From positions 19,857,853-19,921,852 of the forward strand of contig OY829657.1 in assembly GCA_963691815.1 (NCBI GenBank): a stretch of DNA of 64,000 bases, given 5' to 3'. Made by a program: the position numbers and the translations under genes. The notes under the pieces were generated by a model. The model did not search any database and was not told the origin of the DNA. It worked only from the letters and a program-made list of their open reading frames with translations. This DNA is from Echiichthys vipera (taxonomy: Eukaryota; Chordata; Actinopteri; Perciformes; Trachinidae). Shown in pieces: positions 1-22,516 of this stretch; positions within the stretch are counted from its first letter, which is position 1; the number at the start of each line of letters is the position of its first letter.

Positions 1-258
1 AAGACATTCAGTCAGGCAGCAATGCAATTCTTCCCCTCTATTCCACTGGGGTTTAGATCCCCCACTTCCTGAGCTACGGAAAAGGGTCAAAACACAAGCC
101 ACAGATGGCAGAACCCGCGCCAAGATTTGGAGAAATCCAACTCTGCTCAGGTTTGGAGAGCTAGGAGGTCGAAAAGGCAGAGAGAGGGGAAAAAGAAATG
201 GATCTCTGGCTGGAAACGAGGGAGGAAACTGAGCAGAAACAGGCCGTTTGTTTCCACA

Positions 259-6155
<5,897 letters not shown>

Positions 6156-6644
6156 TTAAAGGTCACATATTGTATAAAGTGAGATTTCCATGTCGTTTTT
6201 TATTTATTTATTATAAAGCAGATTGGGGTGTTTTTTTTAGATATTGTGAAAGTATCAGAATGCTCAATCCACAGAGAAATGCACACAGAGGATTTCAGAG
6301 ACTGTGTCTTTAAACAAGACGCCAGGACTTCCTGTGCGGTTGTGATGTCACAATACAGTATATAGGGAGAAGAGAAAGTAGAAAGTGCTGTGACATAGCC
6401 ATTACAGTCATTCCCCAGCTGTAATGATTGTGCAACCAATCAGAGCAGATTTGGCTTTTTCAGGAGTGGGACTTAAAGGCACAGGCGCTAAAACAGAGCG
6501 TTTCAGACAGAAGCTGAATACAGGTATATTCAGACAGGAAGTTGAGAAAAACAATGTGTTTTTAAACATTAAAGTGTGTAAACATGTGCCATTAGAAACC
6601 CAAAATACAAGTATGAACCTGAAAATGAGCATAAGGGACCTTTA
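6156..6644. mobile_element. MITE-like element with TTAAAGG ends
   Basis: About 489 bp. It begins ttaaaggtcacatattgt and ends gagcataagggaccttta, which is its approximate inverted complement. Internal phrases (gcgtttcagacagaagctga; acaagtatgaacctgaaaat) are those of a repeat I recognise as very common in teleost genomes, though I cannot name its family. A diverged piece of the same element surrounds the Tc1-type insertion near 28543. Confidence 0.7.
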
Positions 6645-7970
6645 GCAGATTGCTTCAACAGTTTCTTCCCTTGTGGAAGTGCTTTCACTGAGCACTAGAA
6701 ACCTGGCTGCAGAGATTTTCTCTTATTCAACCAGAAGTGCGTTCGTGAGGTTGGGCATTGATGTCGGTTGATAAGGCCTGTTCCACTCCATCCCAAACAT
6801 GATAGTTCTTCCACGCCAGACTGGGTAAATCATTTCTTTATTTACCTGGCAGAAAGAAAGAAAGCGAACACGCAGATGAGCTGTTTGTATCTTGTGTAAC
6901 ACGGAAACTGGAGTCAAGAGGGGACATTCACCCTGCCTTCATCCCACAGTAGCATGGATTCAGGCGGAACGCTGCTCCTTGTTACCTCAAATTATTCCAC
7001 CGTCTGCACGATCAATAAGACCATTGAATGCATCTCCTGAATAGGTAATTGAATTCAAAACTTTTTAGATTATCAACAGCACTTGGGGGAATATCCTCCT
7101 GGCACAAACACAATTATATGCACAATCTCTCTACCCCAGCAACCCCCATGTCCAAATTGAATTAGAGCTTTAATGAAGACGTTATTTACCTCAGACTGAG
7201 CAAGAGGGCAAAGAAACCCCTGGTCTAGTAGAAATAAAGACTCAACACAGATGTTTTCTTTAACCTATATGCACCAGTTGGTGTCTAAGACGTGTAAATT
7301 AAACAAAATGTGTGCAAAGAGGAGCTGCACTTGTGCATCTGAGAATTTGCTCACACTCTGTTTCCTGTGTTGTGGCTCCAGTGCCGACAGCTGTAGGGGA
7401 AGTAAGAGGGTGTTTGTGGGTTAGGCACTTGTTTGTGTATGTGTGTGAGCATACATGGCTCGTTCTTCCAACTCCCTGCTGGGGCTGTTCTATTTCCTGG
7501 TTGCAGGTGCTGCAGTGAGATCACTTCCTGCCGGCTCCCCCCTGAGTGAGTATCCGTTGGCTCCAGCCATTTCCTGTCCGCAGGGAAGAGGAAACTATAG
7601 GAAACAGGATGAGCATCCCAGGGCAGGAGGGGTCAGAAAGGGCTGGGAGAGGTGGAAGGAAGAGGTGATGACCCTGGAAATAGAGGAGAGGACCACGGAC
7701 GCTTGTTTACCTCGTCGAGAGTAGTTAGTGATGGGTTTTTTTATTTTAAAAAAAAATAGGCGCCCACAGTAGACAGTTATTACACTCTTTTATATTTATG
7801 GGGGAGTTTTAAGGGAAATCCCATAATGACTTGTCTGAAGTTCATCTTCATTTTGAACCCACCATTCACCTTAATATGAAGGTCACAGGATGACTGTACA
7901 ATACATCATGAAGCCATAGGTCAACATTGAGTTTGTTTTACAGTATATAAGTCTACAGTCAGCAACTGAA

Positions 7971-8210
7971 TAGTTTAGCTTAGCTTAAAATAAGGACTGG
8001 AAACGGGGAAACAGTCCGTCCGGAGATCAGAAAATCCACCTGCCAACACTTCTAAAACTCTTGTGTGTCACTTATTTAATCCGTAAAAAAATGAGTGTGT
8101 TGAAAAGTCTTTCGGAAGTCACTGCTCTCTTCAAAGAAATAGCACATAACCCGCTGTAGAAACCACAGCCTGTTTTAGTGTTCGTGCTAAGCTAAGCTAA
8201 TCCTATCCTA
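7971..8210. repeat. TTAGCTTAGC repeat family R2, partial copy
   Basis: It contains tagtttagcttagcttaaaa, taaggactggaaacgggg and, at the far end, gctaagctaagctaatcc. These phrases occur in a repeat common in teleost genomes and recur near 32730, 47158 and 52585. Confidence 0.55.
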
Positions 8211-8313
8211 AATGTATCTTCATATTTAGTGTAGAGACCTAAGACACTTAGAGACTCACTTCTTAAGCTTTAAACTCTATACATTCTTTTATCCAACTCC
8301 TACTGCCCCCCTG

Positions 8314-8595
8314 AAAGGGGAACAGTTCTGATTTTACACATCAAAGTCTGTTTACAGGACCTGGGGAGTACTGCGCATGTAAAAAACAAGTGTGTCTCCA
8401 GAGAGACCTGTGAGAAGCCTGATGAATTGCCTCAACTGATGTAACTTTGGGGATGAAACTACAAATCTGAAAATGAAACTAAATCTGGTTGGAGTGAGAA
8501 AAACCTCAGAAGCCCACTCCCCCTAACCAACATAACACACCGGAATCGCTGACCAAACTGTCGGAGGCTGAGTTGCATCGTGAGTAATGTAGGTG
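8314..8595. repeat. Dispersed repeat family R1, copy 1
   Basis: About 280 bp that recurs in diverged form at 22271-22516. Shared blocks include agtctgtttacaggacctgg versus agtctgtttacaggtcttgg, and the end gagttgcatcgtgagtaatg versus caagttgcattgtgggtaat. It is non-coding, of unknown class. Confidence 0.6.
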
Positions 8596-9905
8596 TAGTG
8601 GGTCTAATTCTGCGTTGTGTTATTTAGTAGGCAAAGACACACTCCTGCATGGTCTTAACTCGGTTTATTCCCTGGCATATCTGCATTATGGTGAAGAAAC
8701 ATTCACAGATGTTTACAGGTTCTCTCATGCATGCTCTCTGTGCTCTGTAACCCCATGAGAAAAGTCACTACATGTATCCTATTAACCAACCTCAACAGTA
8801 CACTCTAGCGCGACAAGCTAAGTAGCAGCCTTGCAGCGCACACATGCTGCGACAACTTCACCTCTAATTAGCAAGTTTATGCATGAAATGAAATAACACA
8901 ACAGTTCTACAAGTAAACACGATGACTACGCCAGTTTTAAGAGTACTTTTAAGTGACCTACATTCGCTTTTACAAAAAAAATGAAAATATGAAAAGCAGA
9001 AGAAATGTTTACCTTTCGGGGAAAAGTCACGATAAAAAGAGGAAGTAGAAACCCAACACAACACAGTAAGTGCAGATTTAGAAAATAAAACACTTGCTAT
9101 ACTTCCGGTATATACTTTCCCTGGCATATGTACTCAAAACATTAATACGAACATTGAAAATTACACAATTACCCCACATAGTAACAAAACTCAAAGGAAT
9201 AAAGAAAAACAGGAAGGCAAAAAAACGCTACCCTTCAAAATAAAAGTCAACGCTTCACTGCCTTGTTCATAATATGACGCAACAACATCACACCATTACA
9301 TAGACACCAGGTTTTGACAAGGATGACTTGAGACCATCTAGATCACACCAACCAAATCAGGTCAGGCGGCAATAGTTTCAAACCCAACTTTCATTTTGAG
9401 CTATACTACACCTGTGACATGATCTGGTTGCTGACAGACAGTAAGCAAAATGCTCAAAACGTCTTCTGTGACGGTTCCCGCTACAATAGGCATCTCCACA
9501 CAGACACACAAGGCAAAAACAATACCAGCGTCGCCGTCACGGCTGGTAAAGAATGGGTGAAATATAAAAAAAACTATACAGAATCTCTGGTTCGCTGCAT
9601 CAGCGAAGAGAAGTTCAACAATGTTATAAAATTGCAATGCTATAGTGGTGGAGTACTCTTTTTATAGGCAGAAATGAGAAGTGTGCTTTGGCACCATAGT
9701 AGTGATGGTGTCTAACCTTGACTGCGATGATTAAAGGTCAAAGGTCATGGTGATGATGTAGCTCTTGTTTTTTTCCTGAATCATATTTCCACTAACTGAC
9801 AAAAAACTTCCCTTCACACCTTGGAAATCACTGTCACCCACAGGCAGCACATGACAGATGTTACACATGTAAGCTCACATGTAGTCGCACATATTGTAAG
9901 CCCTG

Positions 9906-9927
9906 ACACACACACACACACACACAC
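9906..9927. repeat. (CA)11 microsatellite
   Basis: A short uninterrupted CA run in otherwise unassigned DNA. Confidence 0.95.
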
Positions 9928-10750
9928 GGGCCCATTCATTACTCACGACCACGGGCCATGTGAAGGGCAAGTCCAGGCAGATAAGTCTTTCTTCTGACAT
10001 GTCCGCTACACTTCTCACTGTCTGCCTTACTATTCTCACCTTCTGTTAAAATTATGGCTCTTGTGGAAAACATTTTTGTGTTGTCACCTTTGAAAGACGA
10101 CCTGTATGTGAGTGTTGATGTGCAAGGCTGTAGCTTCACAGGGTTCAGGAAGATATTTCTTCACCTCTGACGGAGGTTATTTTGTAATATCTTTCCTTTA
10201 TAGTCTCCTTTAATAGCTGGTCAGACTCCAGTTAAGAAATTGCTGAGAACTTCCTGAACACGCTATAACTTTGAAAGGGCCCTTGCGATAGGTATCATTT
10301 TATTATTATGATCTACTGCTCCGGGTGCAGTAAAATCTATTTAATCTCCGGGGTCACCTTAAACATTTACTTTCTCTGTGCGTGAGAGAGAATGGGACAA
10401 ATCAAGCTGCGAGCTGAGCTATCATCACATGTGATCTGCATCTTTCCAGGAAACTCCTCTCCACTTTATGGCCTATCTCAGCTCCATCTGGAGATGAAGA
10501 GGATACATCCAAAGTAAAAAGGATGATCCAGTTGCTATATTTGTAAACCCCTAAAACCACCCACACAGATCCCAACTTAAACCCAGCTCCCTGCTGACCT
10601 CTGACCTGTTCATATCCTGTCAGACGTTGCTGCATCTCTGACTGAAACACAAAGCTTCGTCTGCTCGCCTCACTGGTTATGCTCTGCACTTGTGTGTCAA
10701 GATTTATGAATGAACCGGCGGGCTGCACTGGCAGAGCTTCCTGACTCGCT

Positions 10751-10751
<1 letters not shown>

Positions 10752-10795
<44 letters not shown>
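10752..10795. repeat. (GT)22 microsatellite
   Basis: A 44-bp uninterrupted GT run. Confidence 0.98.
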
Positions 10796-10796
<1 letters not shown>

Positions 10797-13700
10797 GATG
10801 GAACTTCCCGTCAAAAGATGTGTGATTTCCCGTGCACACACAGCTGGGCTGTTTAGCACTCTGGGAAAAACACCCTTTGCTCTGGGGAATACAGAAGACC
10901 ACTGTGAGCTAAATATTCCATAAATACAGTACAATATGATTGAGTTTAGGGACTTTAGAGAACCATTAAATGCAGTTACATGGACAACAGTTCTTCAACC
11001 CAACTGAAATCATTCTGATTTTGAGATTCCAATTTCAAAACGTTTGATCCACACTCAAAGCATTCAATTAGAATAAAGCCTTTTGACTTTTGCCCGATGT
11101 GACGACTTGTGTCCAGATAGAGGGGATTGTGCAGGATGGTTGGCACTGAACATGAATGGCTATGGCTAAGATTTGGCATTGATGGTTAAGGTTAGGGAAT
11201 GACCTCGAATGGTTAAGGTGAAGATAGGTTGACGGGGCAAGGAATATAACAGAAGAAGGGTTTTATTTTATTTGGTCATGTGGATTCTGACTTCATCTTT
11301 TCAAACACTTGTCCATCGAAGCATTCAACAATCATCTTGTAAGTAACGAAAAAGTTACAGCGACCACAGACCAGTTTTGTTTGCTACTGCAATGTTTCTG
11401 TCCCTCCTGGAAGTCAGCTGATGTTACCACCATGTGAGGCAAACATGCACAACAAAATTGTATTTACTCCACCAGAGTCAAACACGATTATTAGGTGCTA
11501 ATATTACATGTAAAATGAGGCATTTTCATTCTTATTGAGTTATCGTCTCATTATTAGTATGAAAGGAAATATAACCCATTGAAATATAACCCATTGAATG
11601 CACTTAGCATTAAAAGTTCCTCATTTATGTCATGAATGTTGAGACCCGTCTTTGGTTTTTCCTCAAGCTGATTAAAGGCCCGGAGGTACACTAGGAGTGA
11701 GACATACAGGAGTCCTTCAGACTCACAGCCGGCATTCTTATGGGCATGTGTCATCATACTACTCAAGCATTTCAGGAATGTAAAGAAAGACCGAAGGGGA
11801 GAGACACAAGATGAACAATGGAGACAGTCTTAAACAACATTTCAATTCAGAGTCTAATGAAACCACAAAAGCATTGTCTTGCCTCTCTTGTGTCAGTATC
11901 AATTCTCAAACAGCTGTTGTTACTGGCTTGTAACTGAATAAAAGGTATGCGGTTTTTGGCTGTTGATGATGAAGTTAGTCGGGCGTAAATCTAAACTGAC
12001 CCTTATCTCATTCTTCAGAGTTTTATCCTTAGGAAACATGCAGGAAAACTTTGAGAGGAATCAGATAAAAAAAATATCCAAGCATTCATCTCCAGCCAGG
12101 TGGGGGTGTGTTTGTGTGCTTGTTAGATGACTGTGATAGTCATGGCATTTTCATTGTGAAAAGAATGTAGCCCTGTCATTTTCAAGATCCCAGATAGCTG
12201 GGACACTCGACACATGAATAAAATGAAAAGAAAGATTAGATTAATATCTTGCACTACTTAAGAAATGTATTTTATGTGTTTTACTGGTGGTGGATGTCAT
12301 TCAGTTTGACACAAAGTCTAGATTAATTTTGATCTAACCTAACACACCCCATTCCTGACCACCTTACAATCCCACTCCCTTATTTCTTATCATTCTAAAC
12401 ATACCCTCTGTTTTATGACCTCCTAATTGGTGGAGGGCTGCCTTCAGGAGGCAGCCAGGATGGGGCCACATTCAAGAAACTCACTCTTGTGATCTCTCTT
12501 GGGGGTCGGTTAATGGGGCAAACAAGGCTGACTGGTCAGCCAGTTAGCCCCTAGGACGAGTGTGTCACAAGGCCATTAACACTTGGCCGGTTTATATGAA
12601 GTGTCAAACCTAGTGGGACGACACATCTCTAAACTGTGACAATGAAAATGCACAAGCGAGCAGCTGACTTGAGGAGTTATGCCCCTTAGAGGTTATATAT
12701 TTAAGGCAGCTCCTGAAACAGCAGTCAGGGAACGATGAAGAGTGCTGATTAATGTGCCATCCAGGTATTAGACAGCGTAGTTAGTCACAAGTGGAGGCTC
12801 ATTGGTTATGAAAGGATTTCCTCTTTCCTCCCAGGAGCCAAGGCCGGAAGCATTCTGTCCAACCTGAACTGCATATCCCTATTTTTCATATCTGCTAATT
12901 CTTTAACTCCACTTATCTGGATGGTTCATTCCTTTTGTATCTGGGAATGAATGGCCTGCAATCAGTATTTGGTCTCAGCAGTCTGTGACTCAACACCAGC
13001 GCATCCACTATTACCCAACATCGTCTGGTCCAGGCCCTGGCAGACGCTGTAAATTCTTTGAAGACTGACACTCCAACTCTTCAAATATTTCTCTCTCTCT
13101 CTGACAATCCTTCCCACATGTGTCATCCCTTCATATCTCTGAGGAAAACATGTAAAAGCTCTTCCTCTTCCTGTGGGGATGATTGGTCCAACATCCTGCA
13201 TTATGCTCTGCTGCCCAGCAGGGTACTGTCACTTCCTGTATGACCTGGGGGAGAAGGGGTTGGAGGAGGAACCGAAAGTGGCTATGAGGTTAAAACAAAA
13301 TCATGACTGTGAAGTGTGAGCAGCATCCCAGGTGCTGTGTGAGCCTGAATATAGATCTTCATTATGACATGATGAAGGGATCTTTTAGAGAGCCCCAGAG
13401 ACGCCAAGACTGTAATTAATGAGCTTGCAGTGCCTCCTCATTCACATACATGCAAGTCATTAGTCAGTTAATTTTCATTTAGCAGCTTTTGCCCCACTTT
13501 GTAGCTGCCATAAAGCTATTTTAAAACTTAATCTAAATGGTTTCAGCTGAAGGAAATACATGGCTTCTACTAACTATTCACTAATGTCATATAACCCGAT
13601 AGTTGTGTTTGACAACGGGAGACATAATAATAAGTTTAACTGAGGATTTGAAGATGATATCCTAAATTGCTTAATTTCTTAAGGCTAACGGTTGACACTT

Positions 13701-14410
13701 TCAATTTCGCAACTTTCAGAGAGAAATGTATTCAACAACTGGAACACACTGGAACAAAAATGTCATGGTGGTTAAAAAAGAGCAAAACAGAATTTGGGGT
13801 TATTGTGGGCTCTGAGAGGTAGACCTATATGTTAGGCTTTGTATGACGCCTACATCTAGTGCCCTACAAAGCCAAGTGCAGTAAATACAAAATAATTTAA
13901 ACAATAAAAAATGCTTTAAAGTCTGTCCCACCAAAGGAATAGTTGGCACATTTATGATATTTTATGATTTACCGGTTTCCCACGGTATGATTCTTATCCA
14001 AATCAATCCTAACCTCCACTTACTTTCAGGCGCAAAACTGAGCAGAACTCATGTTATTAGTGATTTTTGTAGTCTCTGCACTTTTGCAGGTTTGGTAGGG
14101 CAGCATTATGAGGACATTAGTGAATTATAATGCAATCATAATGTTAATTATGATTGTTATAATGCAATCATAATGACTACACTGATGAAAGCACACAATG
14201 CTTTCTGATTCACTATATCAATAATCATAAAACATTACAGACTTATAATGAATCATAAGTCTACTTAAATATTTACAGTATAAGTTATTTCATAGGTTTG
14301 TGATATTTAACTAACTAGTGAACTCCATTGCAGTATAAAAAATTATACATTTAATTCCAAAGTGTAATAATACAAAAAATGATGCACGGTTAACCTAACA
14401 CTGTGATGAT

Positions 14411-15034
14411 ATGCGTTTACACGCACAGCAGTACCCGAAAATGGCCTTACCCTGGTTAAGGGAATAATCATATTATTGAAGTTCCCCCCGTTTACATGAG
14501 AGGGGGCTGAATGTGAAAATGTCGGAGTAACTCTTCCTCTGGTACAGTAGGTAGTGTTGCTACACTATACAGCTGGTCGCAATACAGCTTTTTCTTCCGG
14601 TTGACCTTTGTCAAAATCCCAATAACTTGGAAAGCGGGGGAAAGTGTTCACGTTTCTGACAGAATTAAGAAAGAAAAGGGTCTTTTTGGTGATTGTAGTG
14701 ATGTTACTTGCCATAGAGAAGTCCTCCCTTGGTTTAAGGGTAAAGCTTGTGTTGTTGTTTTTTTCACGTTGTTTCAGCACCGTTGCTTCCTGATTTATTA
14801 TACTTCCGGGTCAAAAGCCACTGCCGCTGAGTGGGGAGGGGGAGTTATAACCGACGTAGCATGCCCAGATGCGTAACCCTGTCACAATGTAAGAATCGGG
14901 GTACTGAAGGAGTTATCCATGTCTGTTAGCCGGAGTACGATTTTACCCGGGGTACGGTGTTAACATGGTGTTTGACAAACCAGACTATTGCCTGAACCTG
15001 AATAAAATCAGGTTTTGAACTGCATGTAAACACA
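14411..15034 (-). mobile_element. GTTTACATGCA-ended MITE-like element, copy 1 (reverse)
   Basis: About 620 bp, reading in reverse orientation relative to the copies at 15506 and 28690. The ends are gcgtttacacgcacagcagt and tgcatgtaaacac. Shared internal blocks include the complements of cagtggcttttgacccgg and aattctgtccaaaagtcgg. Neither strand has a convincing protein. Confidence 0.75.
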
Positions 15035-15505
15035 CTATGTTTTCCTAAAAGAGCAGCTGACTTCACACCTTTAACAAGCTGTTCAAAGTCAGCACAACCA
15101 TGAGTGCTGTTTCTATTGTTTTTCTCAGGCCCTGTTGACTGGATATCGAAAACAAAGAAAGAATGCACTCACAGCAGAGCAGTATAATTACTACATAGAG
15201 TGAACAAGTATTCTCCAACGAGCGCAAGTCAAGATTACTGATTTACAGTCTCTGTGAAGGAAATACCACAAAAATTACACTTATTCTGACACAGATGTAA
15301 GAAAGAATGCGGTCAGGCACGCACTTGCCCAGTTTGAAAATTGGCACCCCAAAAGTGACGGATTGTTTGCACTATGTTGTTATCAGTGTGTGTATACGGT
15401 GTGGTGTTTGTGTGTGTTTGCATGCATGTGTAAACAGTACCTAACCTGTAGCTTTCATAGCTCAGATTCCTCTAACAGTTCTCCTCTGGTTGTATTTCTC
15501 ACTGA

Positions 15506-16071
15506 GTGCGTTTACATGCAGTTTAAAAACCAGATCGGATTAAGGCAATACTCCCGTTTCTCAAACGCCATGTAAACACTGTACCCGGTTATAATCAGAG
15601 TTTCCAAACCCGGTTTACAGACCTAACCAGTTCTCATGCATGTAAACAGCTTGCCCAGAGTAATATCGGTTTTCACGTCTGCGTGTGCTACGTCGGTTAT
15701 AACTCCCCCTAGCCACTCCGCGGCAGTGGCTTTTGACCCGGAAATAGAATAAACCAGGAAGCAATGGCGCCGAAAACAACAACAACACAAGCGTTACCTT
15801 TAAACTGACAGAGGACTTCCCATAGCAGGTAACACCACTACCAATAAGACCCATTTCTGTCGTAATTCTGTCCAAAAGTCGGCCATTTTACCTCCACTTT
15901 CCAAGCTGTTGTGATTTTCACAAAGGAGAATCGGAAGAAAAAGTTGTATTTCAACCAGCTGTATGTTGGTGGAGCGCCACCTACTGTACTGGAGATGGAT
16001 AACTTCAATGATATGATATTCCCTTAACCAGGGAAGGACCATTGTCTGGTTACTGCTGTGCATGTAAACAC
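15506..16071 (+). mobile_element. GTTTACATGCA-ended MITE-like element, copy 2 (forward)
   Basis: This 566-bp copy starts gtgcgtttacatgcag and ends ctgctgtgcatgtaaacac, an inverted terminal repeat of about 13-15 bp. It is the most complete member here. The internal blocks gacccggaaatagaa and tggagcgccacctactgtac are shared with the other copies. It lies 471 bp from copy 1, in inverted orientation. Confidence 0.8.
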
Positions 16072-16855
16072 AATGACTCTTGAAATGAAGCTGAAAGATT
16101 GTTGGGGTTTAGATAGTAAAGAAGTAAAGAGATACAACTTGATTTAGTTTATGTTTTCATGGATGCCAAGCAAGTAACATTCTTCTGCCGTTTTTTTGGT
16201 TAAGCTCCCTCTCTTGCACATTCTCTGAACCCATCTTAGAGTCTTCCTGCACTTTTAAACCACCTCAAAGGAGGATGATAGTGTTTGAGCTGGATCTCCT
16301 GAGGCTCAGATAAAGCACATAACAACAACAAAAGACTCCACAGAAAGCCATGCACATGTAGGCCTACTGTATGTTCACTGTCCAACATATACAGAAACTT
16401 CAAATATGAAACTCAGTTCCCTGGCAGCATCTGATGGGCTGCTCTCCATCCCAGTCAGGGACTAGAGTGAAGAAAATAAGAAGAAAAGAGTGGATATAAA
16501 AGAAAGTCATTGATGTTTGTCAGAATACTCATAAATGTGGCTGGAATGTTTTAATCAAATTCATCAAATCTATAACTTTGAATTTAATCCTCCCCACTTC
16601 ACATGAAGTTTCTCACAGATTCTTTAGGATTGTGAGTGTCACGACAGGATGCATTGCAGTGATTCATGGCTTCAAATGGCACGCATACATGCACGACACA
16701 TGGAGAACGATCTGGAATGTGCTAAGAGGAAAATATGGTTGGAAACATGATCCCACACAAACGCACACATTTGATCTGTAGTGTCAGCAAAAATGTCCAA
16801 ACTATTTTCAGTCTTGGACCATTCAACAATGAATGGAGACTACAGTCCATGCCTA

Positions 16856-19903
<3,048 letters not shown>

Positions 19904-20409
19904 CGGCCAATGCTTCTTGCTGTCCATATGCCATCACGCCGTAACACGTCACACGCATTGATCGCGTGTGTGTGGCTTTGTTTACAAATCTTTCCATAGA
20001 CCTCTGAGTTTTTGTGCGTCTTGTCGACTGTTTTTGAATATTTTCATCCGACCAAATCTGCAGTAAACACTCCACCTCCGCACCACACCAACATGAACCT
20101 TTCACCGCCATTGTTGTTGTTGTTAAATGTCCGCGCATGGTCCGTCCTTCTATTTACATGTCCGAACAGGCGGACATAACTCTACTGCCGTAGGGCTCGT
20201 GCTCGTGCTCGTGCTCGCACACGTGCGCACGCTCGTGCTCGTACATGTGCAAACGGCTCCGCTAAAGCCCACCTCTTTCAAGCGGGCCGTGGACGGTCCG
20301 TTGGCCGCAGTTGAGCGCGGAGCGTGTGCACTCACATGGCTTAAAGGTACTAGACTTTAGCTGAAAAAAAGGTTTTGGCCGCGGCCAAAAGGACAGTGTG
20401 ATCACGCCC
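19904..20409 (-). mobile_element. PIF/Harbinger-like element copy A (5'-truncated)
   Basis: This is about 506 bp, homologous to the copies at 31474 and 36000 and ending in the terminal repeat GGACAGTGTGATCACGCCC followed by TAA. The opposite terminal repeat is missing; similarity starts abruptly at cggccaatgcttcttgctg. On the - strand, from ATG at 20111, it reads MAVKGSCWCGAEVECLLQIW and then SDENIQKQ. This resembles the first helices of the Myb/SANT-like DNA-binding domain encoded by Harbinger transposons. The frame then shifts. A (GCTCGT)n-like tract lies near 20191-20240. Confidence 0.75.
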
Positions 20410-20412
20410 TAA

Positions 20413-20884
20413 GGGTCTACTCACATTGTCCATTTGTACCATGCACAAGCACGCATCACAGCTAAAGTCTACTAAGTTTGACCAGTGTACAACAGAGTAT
20501 AACTGTTCCCCGCCTAGGCATGGCACGCGTGCCAGCCACCGCCCGGTTGAGAAAGGTAGGCTTTTGTAAAGCCCGGATGCAGACATACGAGCATGAGCAT
20601 TGACAGGGGTCCTGATTTCTATCTACAGGTTTATACCGCTGTTTCCCAGAACAGACGTTTAAAAAGATGCAGCCGAATGGTTTGCGGTGGTTTGATGCTG
20701 AGGTGGAGCGTTTACTGCAGATGTGGTCATACAAATATTCCAAAACCGACAAAACTAAATCTCTGGAGGGTAATGACGTATAGGCAAGAAGCATTCAATG
20801 TGAGTGCAGGCCTGGGTTGCGGGAGAGGGGGACAAACACGCTAAAGCCCGGTACAGATCATCTTGGCCAAGTTTGAGTGCGCCC
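20413..20884 (+). mobile_element. PIF/Harbinger-like element copy B, inverted, with TAA target duplication
   Basis: The ends are GGGTCTACTCACATTGTCC and, read inward from the right, GGGCGCACTCAAACTTGGCC. TAA stands on both sides (20410-20412 and 20885-20887), the 3-bp TWA-type duplication made by PIF/Harbinger elements. It is an older, more diverged member of the same family in the opposite orientation. Its + strand keeps gctgaggtggagcgtttact and tgcagatgtggtcatac, the equivalent of the AEVECLLQIW stretch in the other copies. It abuts copy A with only one TAA between them. Confidence 0.75.
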
Positions 20885-20887
20885 TAA

Positions 20888-22270
20888 ATCAAGTAACTGT
20901 TTTCAAAAGATCTTCTTCAAAGCTTTCTTAATGGGTTCTCTCCAGAGAGTCTCTGTTTTTGATGGTGGCAAAGGCCCATGTAGTACAGATGAGGGCCATA
21001 ATGGCAAGAAAAAGATGCTGTTTCAAGTTTAACTCCATTAGTGTGGACATGGCTTGAGTGGAGCCAGAGGGTGGGTAGGGTCAAACTACCACCTTTCTTC
21101 CCTCTGAGTTCTCCCAAAGCTGCCGACTCCATCCCAAACAATTAGCATCAAAAGGCCCTGCAACATATTAGAACACACACACTCTCTCTCTTTCTCTAAG
21201 TCACACATCACACACACACACCCAGACCCAACAGCAAACCAGCAGGGGGTCAAACTAATGTTCGCATTTCTTAGAAATCGATCATCAGTCACCTTTTTTA
21301 AACTGCAGACTTTACCAACTTTCTTCCTTGGTAGTCTGGGAGAATTTCTGTAAGCTCCCAGAATTCAGCAAGGAACTCTTGTGTGGCACTTGTGGTGGGT
21401 CAGATTAATGCAGCCATGCTGTGTGGCACTCTGCGTTGGCACAAGGCACTTAACCTACTTTCATAAAAGCATTAAGACCCAGTCATGTTGAGATTGTAAG
21501 CCAAGGGCCAGGAAAACATCAAGCATTTGATTTGATGGCTTTGTTTGATGAAATTCAGCACTTCCATCTGTACAATAACATAATGTCAACACTGTTTTCA
21601 TAGATAGAGACGATAAGGTGTGGTAAGACTGATGAGCAGAGGCCAATCGTAATGATCCGTAAACTTAGCAAAGGGGCGCTGTAATCAGCTTAGAAGTTCG
21701 CGACAGCTCCTACGGGTTAGGTGGCGGGCCGGGGCAGTAAAACCACGATGCATTATGAAATAAAGAGCTCAAGGCAGCCCCTAACAGAGTAATGTTATTG
21801 AGTTATCCCATAACTGGCTCAGCCAAATCCGCCTGCTGCACTTTGCTTAATGTACAACAGCTGGTGGCAGCTGGGGCCTGTGGCAGCCATGATGGATGTG
21901 ATGTCATATCGCAACTACCCGCCCACCCTGACCTCCCATGATTCCTCATCTGCTCGGGGCTCCAGGAAAGTGGTTAGTGTGGCAGAATGAGTGCTGAGTG
22001 CTGTGTTGCGCTTAGATCGTCCACTGTGAAACCGACCTTTTTTTCCCCCCGGAGAAGAGCATAGCTGTCATGTGAAGACTCATGTCCGTTTGCTTCAGTT
22101 AATCATATATGTCCTAAATATATCTAAGCCTCGGCCCTGCCTTCAATTCTCTCAATGTCTTTGTTTAAACCAGCTCAGTAACGTCCAAAGGGAACAATCA
22201 TGAACCTCTGGATTTATGTTCAGTCCTAATGATCTGTCTTCAACCTTAACTAAATGTTTTAGTTGCCTCA
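20888..22270. other. Gene-free block, possible conserved non-coding DNA
   Basis: No repeat family seen. The stretch 21640-21930 is gc-balanced and free of simple repeats (for example gatgcattatgaaataaaga; gttattgagttatcccataa). It has the look of a conserved regulatory element, but conservation cannot be judged from one sequence. Confidence 0.4.
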
Positions 22271-22516
22271 AAGGGGAAGATTTTAAACATTAAAAGTCTG
22301 TTTACAGGTCTTGGGAAGTTCTAAAAGCCTTTTTGTGGCTCCAGAGTAGATGTCACTTGAGTCAGCATCTGTTATGGCTGAAGACTACAAGTTTGAAAAT
22401 GAAAAAAACTGGTGTTGCAGAGGAAGAAGTGAGTTCACCAGACCTCTCGGATAAATAGTAACTCCAACCTCTGACCGAACTGTTGGGGGTCAAGTTGCAT
22501 TGTGGGTAATGCAGGC
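22271..22516. repeat. Dispersed repeat family R1, copy 2
   Basis: This is collinear with the segment at 8314-8595 across its whole length, with small indels and in the same orientation. No terminal inverted repeat is obvious. Confidence 0.6.

Larger units (their letters stand above)
8596..14410. other. Gene-free block with two short CA/GT arrays
   Basis: Apart from the arrays at 9906 and 10752, no repeat family or exon was recognised. The stretch 12420-12640 (tgaccagtca-like, gc-balanced, no repeat look) and the stretch 13400-13520 with several TAATTA/ATTAGT motifs are possible conserved non-coding elements. The palindromic AT stretch at 14121-14175 repeats atgcaatcataatg. Confidence 0.5.
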
